Below are positions 1 through 5,924 of a stretch of 5,924 nt of DNA, in pieces. Numbering within the stretch: the stretch's first letter is position 1; every line of letters begins with the position of its first letter. The stretch is from Opitutales bacterium (lineage in GTDB: Bacteria > Verrucomicrobiota > Verrucomicrobiia > Opitutales > T3Sed10-336): assembly GCA_007132315.1 (NCBI GenBank), contig SLOW01000012.1, forward strand, positions 1-5,924. The letters are read 5' to 3'. The position numbers were made by a program, and so were the translations under genes. The notes beneath the pieces are model-generated. The model worked only from the letters and a program-made list of their open reading frames with translations, ran no database searches and had not been told where the DNA came from.

Positions 1-2
1 AG

Positions 3-1928
3 AATCAGTTCACGATCTGGAATGGATTGCCGTTACTGGGAGAATCGGAAGTCCGGAATGAACCGGGTGAACCGGTCGTTCACCGACCGCTGGCCTATGA
101 TCAATCCGTCACCACCATCCAAGGAAAGGCGGTGGACATCCGACTGCGTGGGCAGAGCGAGAACAGACATCCGCTCACTTTTTCCATTGTCGATGAGCCC
201 CAGCACGGAACGCTTTCCGGGGCGATTCCTGATCTTGTGTATCAGCCGGAATCCTCGTTTTCCGGCGAAGAAACTTTTCGTTATCGCGTCAGTGACGGCA
301 CCATGGAGAGTGATGTTGCCGTCGTTACAATTCAGGTGGAGCAGGGCCGGACTTCTTACTTCGACGGATTTGAAGCGGAGGAAGAGGAGACTGGGAGGTG
401 GTGGTTTTCCACCTGGGCCGGCGTGACCGACGAAGAAGCTTATAACGGAATGGCCAGCATCGAGGTCACTCGGTTTGGCCGGGCGATGCGGTCCTACAAT
501 TTTCTCGGCATGAAGAATCGTCCGACTCTGAACTTCGCCTGGAAACTCAGGAATCCGGCGGAGTTCGAACAATCTTTTGTGAAAGTGTTCGACGGTGATT
601 GGCACACCGTTATGGTGATCGACTCCGTGACTGAACCCGATGTCTGGGTCCACGAGGAAATTGACCTTTCCGGATTCAACATGACATCCGATTTTCGGAT
701 ACTTTTTGAAGGGTTTGGTTCGAGCGAGCGGTATGAGTGGTTTATTGACGAAGTTTCCATCGAGTCGGATCCGTTGCTGGCTTATGAGAGCTTTTCTTAT
801 GGACCAAATGGCACCCGTTTGCACGAAGTGAGCGGGGGACCGTTCGGCGGTTTTGGTTGGGAATGGAAGTGGACGAATTTTGTGGAAGGGGACTTCCTTT
901 CCAGCCGGATTCGGACGGGATCTCTCGATCCCGGGTTTCCTTTCGAGCGCCAGGGAAACCGCTTGGAGTCGGATTGGGGAGGGGACGATGCGCAATGGCT
1001 TCAGACCTTTCGGCAGTTGGAGCGCCCGGTCGATCTGGGAGGGATCGGGTCTCATTACCTGAGCATTCTGCTGCGCGGCAGCAGCCTGGCTGATTCCGAC
1101 GCCCTGGTTCATTTGCAGGATACAACTGATCTCTCCTTTGGCGCCGGGGAGATACGATTTGGGCTTGGTTCGGCGGCGAGTTTCGGCGGTTCGTCGCGTT
1201 TTACCGTCCGCGCGGAAGGCGGGGAGCTGAAGCTTTCGGAGGAATCCTGGGAGCCGAATGTGGTGTATTTGGCAGTGCTGAAGGTCACCGCTACGCCGAA
1301 GGATGAGGATACCGTAGCCGTATCGTTTTTTAGCACTGACAATCCCTTGCCACGGCGGGAGCCGGAGACGTGGATGTTGACCACCACCGTTGATAGCGAC
1401 GCGATTCTCGACTGGGTGCGGTTGAATGGACGAGGAGAGGAAGGGAATGCGTATTGGTCGGACTTTGACGAACTCCGGGTCGGCTTGACCTGGGACGCGG
1501 TCACACCGCGTCCTTCCGTTCCCGAACTCACATATGACCTCTGGCGCGATCAACAAGGCTTCGAGAGTGTCGAGGCTGGGGAGGCTTCGGTCGATCCGAC
1601 CGGAGATGGAGTCTCCAATTTGATGGCGTATGCCCTGGGACTCGATCCACTTGAAATGAATCGAGGTGCGCTGCCGCAGCCGGGCGTGGAGGAAGTCGAC
1701 GGGAAAAATTATCTCTCCCTGACCGTTTTCAGGAACCCGCAAGCGGCTGATATCGAGTATTCAATCGAAGTCTCTTCGGACCTTGAAAATTGGGAGGAGG
1801 ATAGTTCCCAAACCTCGGTGATCCTCGACACTGACGAAATGCTGAAGGTACGCGACAATACTTCGATATCCGAAACTGAACGACGCTTTATGCGTCTACG
1901 TGTACGATTCAGAGAGAAAGACGAATGA
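3..1928 (+). CDS. Large multidomain surface/secreted protein, C-terminal part (start outside window)
   Basis: The frame is open from position 3 to a TGA at 1926-1928 (641 visible residues). No convincing start is seen, and the TTG at 27 is simply an internal Leu codon, so the gene is cut by the left edge. Visible modules in order: a tandem-95/cadherin-like Ig domain (about 85-340; hallmark 'SGEETFRYRVSDG', then alternating V/I strands); a MAM- or carbohydrate-binding-like jelly-roll (about 355-770, ending 'FIDEVSIES'); a larger LamG-like sandwich (about 780-1495, ending 'YWSDFDELRVGL'); a calcium-loop/TSP3-like motif DPTGDGVSNLMAYALGLDP (1593-1649); and a C-terminal strand-rich tail with 'SIEVSSDLENW' and 'RRFMRLRV'. 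That tail is typical, in my recollection, of Verrucomicrobiota exported proteins. No catalytic motif is visible. Export and a binding or adhesive role are inferred from architecture only; any enzymatic domain would lie upstream. It converges on the sialidase-like gene, so it is not part of that operon. Confidence 0.8.
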   Translation, partial: NQFTIWNGLPLLGESEVRNEPGEPVVHRPLAYDQSVTTIQGKAVDIRLRGQSENRHPLTFSIVDEPQHGTLSGAIPDLVYQPESSFSGEETFRYRVSDGTMESDVAVVTIQVEQGRTSYFDGFEAEEEETGRWWFSTWAGVTDEEAYNGMASIEVTRFGRAMRSYNFLGMKNRPTLNFAWKLRNPAEFEQSFVKVFDGDWHTVMVIDSVTEPDVWVHEEIDLSGFNMTSDFRILFEGFGSSERYEWFIDEVSIESDPLLAYESFSYGPNGTRLHEVSGGPFGGFGWEWKWTNFVEGDFLSSRIRTGSLDPGFPFERQGNRLESDWGGDDAQWLQTFRQLERPVDLGGIGSHYLSILLRGSSLADSDALVHLQDTTDLSFGAGEIRFGLGSAASFGGSSRFTVRAEGGELKLSEESWEPNVVYLAVLKVTATPKDEDTVAVSFFSTDNPLPRREPETWMLTTTVDSDAILDWVRLNGRGEEGNAYWSDFDELRVGLTWDAVTPRPSVPELTYDLWRDQQGFESVEAGEASVDPTGDGVSNLMAYALGLDPLEMNRGALPQPGVEEVDGKNYLSLTVFRNPQAADIEYSIEVSSDLENWEEDSSQTSVILDTDEMLKVRDNTSISETERRFMRLRVRFREKDE

Positions 1929-1997
1929 AGATACCTTTTTTGATCGTCCAGTCCAGCGACGTTATTACTTGATTATTATTTCCAGCGGTACGACTGC
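1929..1997. other. Convergent intergenic gap, no clear terminator
   Basis: This 69-base gap separates two converging stop codons. It has a T6 run at 1935-1940 shortly after the plus-strand stop and AT-rich sequence around 1961-1980. TCCAGCG occurs twice, at 1952-1958 and 1981-1987. I could not find a GC-rich hairpin in front of either T-rich stretch, so no intrinsic terminator is called for either gene. Confidence 0.5.
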
Positions 1998-3608
1998 TCA
2001 ATATCCGGTCTCCCCCTCCGGCAAGCCCGGGTCGAGCGGATCGTATTTGAGCAGCCAACCGATGGAAAAGCTGACGAACTGCACGCCATACCCGGGCTGA
2101 TTTGGAGCGTACTCGCTGACAACACCAAACTCACCTCCGCCCAGATTAACAAGTTTGCTCTGGTTTTGAACATCCGGCACCACCCGCTGCACCGGCCATG
2201 TTTTTCCGTCATCATACGACAGTCGAATGGTCCATGGCGCCGAACTTCGATCACGCGGAAGGAATCCGATATGGTTGGTGAAACGCATATCTTCTTCCGT
2301 TGGGACCGGACTGCCGAAGGCTATGATATGGGGGTCCGGCGCCTCGGTGATATTAATCGTAGAAACATTGGAAATGGGTGCCACCAGGGCGGTGTGATCA
2401 TACACGTTCTTGATGGTCTGCCCGTCCGGGCTGAAGATAACAACTCGTTGCAAATTAGGCCCCCGATGTATCACACGACGGCCCCCCGCCTTCCAATCAT
2501 TTCCCTCCCGATCCTTGAACCAATGCAACATGTCGGCATCTTCCGCCGGATAAATTCCCGGCCAGCTCGACGTGGTCCGCGTCATATAATGCGCCGATCG
2601 GCCAATGGTCATAATATCCCCGTTGCTCAACTCCACCGGGTCGCTCTCGAAGATCGGCGCGCTCGTGCGGGGACCGACAGTCCAGGTTTGGCCATCGTCC
2701 ACGGAACGCATGACGGCGGCGTGCCGGTTTATCGCGACGATGAAAATGACCGATCCGTCGCTGTGAACAATGCCGTTTCCGGCCCCCCATGAAAACCACC
2801 GTATTCCCACCTTCCAATCAAAGCCGGTAAATTCATAGCGGTCGCCATCGGAGGCAATGACGTAATCTCCGGGCTCCAAGCTGGATCCGTCCGAGCGACT
2901 TTCCGGAAACCCGCCGCGCGCCTCATGGTCCCAATTATCGTCAATCAGCTTCGTGGTCGCCCAGGTTTTCTCGGTGCCGTCAGCAAAGGGAATCAAGTAT
3001 CCAATATCTTCAGGTTCCTCCCACGTCACACCATGATCCCGCGACCGGAGGACAAAACAGCGGCCTTGCCTGCGCGTTCCCCACCGCTCCACCGAGAATA
3101 CCAGAAGGATGTCGCCATTCGGAGCCGTAACGAGCGCATGGTGCGCGTGCGTCTCACGTTTGCCATTTCCTTCGGGACTCTCCATCGTCGAGACGATCAC
3201 CGTTTCGCTCCAGGTTTCGCCGTCGTCGCTGGAGACCCGCGACACCAAGTCGCATGACCCGCTGTCGTGTCCGGGCCCATCGGAAACGCGGCCATCCGCC
3301 ACTACGACCAGATTGCCATTTGCCGCACGAACAATGGCTGGATTACGAATGACGTCGTACCCTTCGTCCGGCCACCCGGCAGGTTTGTCGCCATCGTCCG
3401 GACGGGTGTCCGAAGGTTGGAAAACCTGAAACGGGCCGCTGTAGAGAGGCCGCAGAAAACGATTCTCAGGACCGGACGCCGGTTGTGGCACAAAGACCTC
3501 GGACCGGCCGGATGGATGAATATCTTTGGGCGAAGGAAGGACATCCGCCCGGAAAATTCCGACGCCGATCATCATCCAACATAAAAATGGCAGACTAATT
3601 CTATTCAT
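1998..3608 (-). CDS. Secreted BNR/Asp-box sialidase-like protein (GH33-like fold), probable non-classical active site
   Basis: A complete 536-residue protein. The N-terminus has a signal peptide (MNR, then hydrophobic LPFLCWMMIGVGIF, likely cut near residue 21), so it probably acts in the periplasm or outside. Four Asp boxes (S-x-D-x-G-x-T-W) at residues 126-133, 189-196, 302-309 and 464-471 define a sialidase-type beta-propeller. Other GH33-like landmarks are R88 in VIRNPAIV (first triad Arg), candidate acid D110 or D115, G276-x-GNGI before the third blade, E321 and R337 in the ESDPVELSNG..GR block (nucleophile-activating Glu and second Arg), and R452/R454 as third Arg candidates. The usual Tyr of the 'GY(S/T)xL' block seems to be Gln483 (NQSKLV), so sialic acid hydrolysis is doubtful. 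The start is supported by the signal peptide; no Shine-Dalgarno-like purine run precedes it. It follows the fucosidase by 140 bases on the same strand, which suggests a glycan-trimming role. The fold is near certain; the substrate is unknown. Confidence 0.88.
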   Translation of the reverse strand: MNRISLPFLCWMMIGVGIFRADVLPSPKDIHPSGRSEVFVPQPASGPENRFLRPLYSGPFQVFQPSDTRPDDGDKPAGWPDEGYDVIRNPAIVRAANGNLVVVADGRVSDGPGHDSGSCDLVSRVSSDDGETWSETVIVSTMESPEGNGKRETHAHHALVTAPNGDILLVFSVERWGTRRQGRCFVLRSRDHGVTWEEPEDIGYLIPFADGTEKTWATTKLIDDNWDHEARGGFPESRSDGSSLEPGDYVIASDGDRYEFTGFDWKVGIRWFSWGAGNGIVHSDGSVIFIVAINRHAAVMRSVDDGQTWTVGPRTSAPIFESDPVELSNGDIMTIGRSAHYMTRTTSSWPGIYPAEDADMLHWFKDREGNDWKAGGRRVIHRGPNLQRVVIFSPDGQTIKNVYDHTALVAPISNVSTINITEAPDPHIIAFGSPVPTEEDMRFTNHIGFLPRDRSSAPWTIRLSYDDGKTWPVQRVVPDVQNQSKLVNLGGGEFGVVSEYAPNQPGYGVQFVSFSIGWLLKYDPLDPGLPEGETGY

Positions 3609-3674
3609 GAGAAGAGAAGCTATACGCGCGCGAAAAGAACGGATTCACGATGCTTTGACCGCTTTCCCCAAAAG

Positions 3675-3693
3675 GGAGGAAGTTTGTTCCTCC
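3675..3693 (-). terminator. Intercistronic stem-loop, possible weak terminator or attenuator
   Basis: A perfect 7-bp inverted repeat GGAGGAA/TTCCTCC with a 5-base loop lies between the fucosidase stop and the sialidase-like start. Read on the minus strand it is followed after one base by TTTT (3673-3670), a short U-tract. A second, AT-only inverted repeat (CTTAAA/TTTAAG, 3704-3720) sits just upstream in the transcript. The stem is short and the U-tract brief, so full termination is unlikely. Partial read-through into the sialidase-like gene, or an mRNA-stabilising or processing hairpin, fits as well. Confidence 0.4.
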
Positions 3694-3748
3694 GACCGGC
3701 GATCTTAAAGATTTTTTAAGGGCTGACATCTCTCTCCCGCCGTTTGGG

Positions 3749-4723
3749 TCAAATCCCGAAGTCATGGCGATTGAGATTGGTGCGCAATTTGGATAGGGCG
3801 TCAATATATTTCTGATTGATGAGGCCGTGTTTATCGGGTCCTATATCGAGAAGCATGTTGGCACCCCTACTCACCGCGGTCAGTACCATTCCGAGCAATT
3901 CCGCCTCACTTCGGGGGTTATCCTCTTCGGTGAAAAACCACTCTTTTCCTATTGGGTCGCATACTTCGCCGGGAATATAATACCGCTTCTCTTCAATCTC
4001 GCGCCATTTGACGTGACCAGTGTGGCTGTTAGGAAGAAATCGTTCGATGGCAATCAGATCGGAGGGCCAGGCTTTCCTTACCGGATAGTCTGAACCATCG
4101 CCTATACCGTTGTTCATCATAATGACGGCTTCCGGTTGAAGTGTTGAAATTCGGTCATATAACTCCTGGCGGTAGCAGCGTGGCAAAACAGAGGGAATAT
4201 CAATCCACACTTCAGCGATCTTACCATATTGGGTCAAAAGCTCGTTAATTTGCGAAGTCTGGAAATCCTGGTAGGCTCGGGTTGTGAAAGCCTGGTCAAA
4301 GGGGATGTCGCTCGGCGTCTTCGAGCCAAACCGATTATGGTTGTCCCACGAACAATAATATAATCCCGGAAGAACGCCCCGTTTTTCGCATGCCGCCACA
4401 AAGGCTTCGACCACATCGATCCTGTTGCCGCTCGTGCCCACGTGATAGTCATTCATCCTCGTGGGCCAGAGGCAGTGCCCTGCGACATGTTTGGCGGTAA
4501 GCACAGCGTATTTCATGCCGGTGTCACGGGCGACAGAAATCCACTGATCGACATCAAGTTGGTCAGGGGCATAAAGCGACGAAGGGTGGTTTCCATTCGG
4601 AAGTTCGCTACCGGTATAAGTGCTCATGCCAAAGTGAATGAACATCCCAAACTTGAGAAGTTCCCACCGCTGCAACCGCTCTAGCGATAGGCGCTGGTTT
4701 CCGCGTTCGTCTTCAATAGTCAT
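3749..4723 (-). CDS. Alpha-L-fucosidase, GH29 family, probably cytoplasmic, catalytic domain only
   Basis: This predicted exo-enzyme releases L-fucose from glycan ends by a retaining mechanism. It has 324 residues and no signal peptide. The GH29 TIM barrel starts with KFGMFIHFG (residues 24-32, with H30 the conserved active-site His). It continues with LTAKHVAGHCLWP (75-87), GVLPGLYYCSWDNH (116-129), EVWID (171-175, with D175 the expected nucleophile), R228 in IERFLP, and PGEVCDP (251-257), where E253 is a candidate acid/base. RGANMLLDIGPDKHG (286-300) matches the family's closing 'GNLLLNigPdadG' block. The protein stops soon after, so it lacks the C-terminal beta-sandwich of longer members (about 450 residues or more). 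An oddity is KHVAGH, where KHHDGF is usual. The start is supported by AAGGG nine bases upstream and normal distance to the barrel. It lies 166 bases downstream of the sulfatase and upstream of the sialidase-like gene, with a promoter candidate of its own. Family assignment is firm; exact linkage and substrate are not known. Confidence 0.92.
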   Translation of the reverse strand: MTIEDERGNQRLSLERLQRWELLKFGMFIHFGMSTYTGSELPNGNHPSSLYAPDQLDVDQWISVARDTGMKYAVLTAKHVAGHCLWPTRMNDYHVGTSGNRIDVVEAFVAACEKRGVLPGLYYCSWDNHNRFGSKTPSDIPFDQAFTTRAYQDFQTSQINELLTQYGKIAEVWIDIPSVLPRCYRQELYDRISTLQPEAVIMMNNGIGDGSDYPVRKAWPSDLIAIERFLPNSHTGHVKWREIEEKRYYIPGEVCDPIGKEWFFTEEDNPRSEAELLGMVLTAVSRGANMLLDIGPDKHGLINQKYIDALSKLRTNLNRHDFGI

Positions 4724-4732
4724 GAATTCAGG

Positions 4733-4737
4733 CCCTT
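4733..4737 (-). promoter_or_regulatory. Weak ribosome binding site of the fucosidase
   Basis: The minus strand reads AAGGG, nine bases before the ATG at 4723, with a further AGGA at 4742-4739. It is a partial Shine-Dalgarno match that agrees with the chosen start. The downstream sialidase-like gene has no comparable site. Confidence 0.45.
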
Positions 4738-4773
4738 GTCCTGATAGTTCCTTTTCGCTTTAAGAGTGTTGTG

Positions 4774-4803
4774 ACATTAGGACCTGCTTCATCGTATTGT
4801 CAA
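4774..4803 (-). promoter_or_regulatory. Candidate sigma70-type promoter for fucosidase and sialidase-like genes
   Basis: The minus strand carries a perfect -35 hexamer TTGACA (4803-4798), an 18-base spacer and a -10-like TAATGT (4779-4774). This would place the transcript start near 4767, giving a leader of roughly 44 bases before the fucosidase ATG. It lies in the only intergenic gap between sulfatase and fucosidase. It suggests the fucosidase/sialidase-like pair can be transcribed independently of the sulfatase. It is a consensus match only. Confidence 0.5.
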
Positions 4804-4804
4804 T

Positions 4805-4828
4805 CCGGTATTCTGATCCACCGGGATC
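4805..4828. promoter_or_regulatory. Nested inverted repeats next to the -35 box, possible operator
   Basis: Two overlapping inverted repeats are seen: GATCC-ACCG-GGATC (4815-4828, 5-bp arms) and CCGGT-10 bases-ACCGG (4805-4809 and 4820-4824). They begin two bases upstream of the candidate -35 hexamer. Palindromes in this position are common binding sites for sugar-responsive regulators, but no regulator gene is in the window. Arms this short can also arise by chance. Confidence 0.3.
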
Positions 4829-4889
4829 CTAATTGTCTTTTGGGGATGATGGTCTTTGTTCAAGAATTAAGCGTGCAGAGGCGTTGCAT

Positions 4890-5924
4890 TCACTCGCGGC
4901 CTTTGGGAGGCCCGAAGCGTTTGGGAAACCGCTCGGGATCGTAGGCGTCGCGCCTGCGCAATTCCCGGCGCAGGTGGTCCCTGTCCAGGTCATAATCCGC
5001 CGGATCGCCCGCCTGTTGCTTAAGGTCCTGACGAAGCCGCTGATCGGCCAGTTGATTCACCCAGCCGAAGTGCCGATCCCAAGGCTGCGGCGGCATCGGC
5101 TGGTATCGCGGCGCCTGGTCCTGCTCCGGCATTGTGTCCAGCACCTGCTGGAGACGGGCAAGTGCACGCTGTGCCTCGGGGTCGTCGCTGTTGATCAGGT
5201 TCTCATCCTCAAACGGATCGTTCTTGATGTCGTAAAGCCGGGTCACTTCCCGGTCGTGATTCACCCAGATCTTCCAGCGATTGTCCCGAATCACGCGATG
5301 ACGGAAGGGCACCTGCGGCACAACGTAGCCATTCTCAAAAGAGGCCTGCCCTTCGCCCATCGAAAGGATCCACTCCCGCGGCGTTTCGTCCGTCTCGCCC
5401 AGCAGGAACGGTGCGATCGACTTGCCGTCCACCTCGCGGCCGGGGCCTCCGGGTATTGTCGCGCCGGCAAGCTCGGCAAACGTCGGCAGCACGTCCGCCT
5501 CGTCCGTGATCTGGTGCGATTCCCTGCCCCCGGGCACCAGCCCCGGACCCCAGGCAATGTACGGCATTGCCGTGCCGGTTATCTCATCCATTCTCATCTT
5601 CCCGCCGCGAACCTTGCGCCCGTGAATGGTCCCCCGGATGCCGGTAGTGCCGTTGTCGGTGGTGAAGATCACGAGGGTGGGACGATCAAAATCTCCCTCG
5701 CGCACCTTGTCCAGAAACTTGCCTGTGAGCTTATCGATGTACCGCGTCATGGCTTTGTGCTTGGCGAGATTGCCTTCGGCATCCGGCTCATCAGGCGTGG
5801 CCACGAACGGCGTGTGCGGCAGCGCCATCGCGTAGTAGACGAAGAACGGCTCGCCCGCGCCCTTGTTCTGCTCCATGAAGTCCAGCAGATACTGTGTGTA
5901 AATATCCGGCCCGAACTCACCCTC
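4890..5924 (-). CDS. Type I sulfatase (arylsulfatase A-like), C-terminal part, start outside window
   Basis: The frame runs open from the right edge to a TGA at 4892-4890, giving 344 visible residues; the ATG at 5876 is internal, because the 16 residues before it (EGEFGPDIYTQYLLDF) match the family. The N-terminal C-x-P-S-R formylglycine motif and first metal ligands are therefore off-window. Visible sulfatase landmarks, numbered from the edge, are FFVYYAMALPHTPF (27-40, catalytic-type H37), FTTDNG (87-92, metal ligands D90 and N91), HGRKVRGGK (101-109, with K109 the sulfate-contacting Lys), MPYIAWGPGLVPGG (120-133), DEADVLPTFAELAG (141-154) and LYDIKNDPFEDENL (230-243). It would hydrolyse a sulfate ester, probably on a glycan. 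An unusual basic/acidic tail of about 75 residues follows the family core, ending RFGPPKGRE. It is upstream of the fucosidase on the same strand. Sampled 60-base lines have higher GC than lines in the fucosidase. Subfamily and substrate cannot be told from this half. Confidence 0.92.
   Translation of the reverse strand, partial: EGEFGPDIYTQYLLDFMEQNKGAGEPFFVYYAMALPHTPFVATPDEPDAEGNLAKHKAMTRYIDKLTGKFLDKVREGDFDRPTLVIFTTDNGTTGIRGTIHGRKVRGGKMRMDEITGTAMPYIAWGPGLVPGGRESHQITDEADVLPTFAELAGATIPGGPGREVDGKSIAPFLLGETDETPREWILSMGEGQASFENGYVVPQVPFRHRVIRDNRWKIWVNHDREVTRLYDIKNDPFEDENLINSDDPEAQRALARLQQVLDTMPEQDQAPRYQPMPPQPWDRHFGWVNQLADQRLRQDLKQQAGDPADYDLDRDHLRRELRRRDAYDPERFPKRFGPPKGRE

Noticed and set aside
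22..426. A 134-residue plus-strand frame starting with ATG at 22
   Set aside because: It overlaps the real gene in another frame, ends in low-complexity sequence and shows no domain; the overlapping frame carries the cadherin-like module.
33..1742. A 569-residue open frame on the minus strand opposite the large plus-strand protein
   Set aside because: It is the antisense shadow of a codon-biased gene: no recognisable domain, no signal peptide, many His/Arg/Pro residues, and it lies wholly inside a frame with clear family motifs.
1935..1940. The T6 run after the plus-strand stop as an intrinsic terminator
   Set aside because: No stable stem could be found directly before it; only imperfect short pairings around CGTCTACGTGTACG.
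1952..1987. TCCAGCG direct repeat in the convergent gap
   Set aside because: Seven bases repeated once with no further structure is expected by chance.
2166..2792. A 208-residue plus-strand frame inside the sialidase-like gene
   Set aside because: Antisense to a gene with four Asp boxes; its composition (many Arg, His, Pro) is that of a reverse-complement shadow.
3601..3804. A 67-residue minus-strand frame bridging the fucosidase end and the sialidase-like start
   Set aside because: It covers the hairpin region and overlaps both neighbouring genes; no recognisable motif. Its overlap with the sialidase start raised the idea of a frameshifted longer N-terminus, but the signal peptide at 3608 already explains the true start.
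5876..5876. Taking the ATG at 5876 as the sulfatase start
   Set aside because: The frame stays open to the window edge and the extra residues match the family; starting here would remove the formylglycine site and half of the catalytic core.

Overview
The window looks like part of a polysaccharide-degrading locus from a member of the Verrucomicrobiota, probably the Opitutia/Puniceicoccales side, or a close PVC relative. This is inferred from three things. The first gene ends in a tail that I associate with surface proteins of that group (a GDGVSNLMAYALGLDP calcium-loop motif, then a 'S-x-DLENW...RRFMRLRV' terminus). The genes present are a sulfatase, a fucosidase and a BNR sialidase-like protein together. 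The GC content is moderate. No 16S or other taxonomic marker is present, so the assignment is tentative.

Layout. Positions 3-1928 (+) hold the 3' part of a large, probably exported, multidomain protein; its start lies left of the window. It converges across a 69-base gap on a minus-strand group. Read in transcription order, that group is: a sulfatase (5924-4890, start lies right of the window), a 166-base gap with a good promoter candidate, a GH29-type alpha-L-fucosidase (4723-3749), a 140-base gap with a hairpin, and a secreted BNR/Asp-box sialidase-like protein (3608-1998). No RNA genes, insertion sequences, CRISPR arrays or long repeats were seen, and no stretch over 300 bases lacks a gene.

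How it may work together (inference). Sulfatase, exo-fucosidase and a six-bladed-propeller glycosidase are the usual toolkit for stripping sulfated, fucose-containing glycans such as algal fucoidans or mucin-type glycans. The sialidase-like protein has a signal peptide. The fucosidase has none, so trimming may be split between envelope and cytoplasm. The plus-strand protein has non-catalytic beta-sandwich modules and could be an adhesin or glycan-binding surface protein.

The most interesting points are in the active sites. The sialidase-like protein keeps four Asp boxes, the first arginine, the Glu/Arg pair and a plausible third arginine of GH33 enzymes, but appears to have Gln where the catalytic Tyr should be. 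The fucosidase has KHVAGH where GH29 enzymes normally have KHHDGF. A palindrome beside the candidate promoter upstream of the fucosidase, and a hairpin between fucosidase and sialidase, are possible control elements. I found no clear evidence of a wholly new system.
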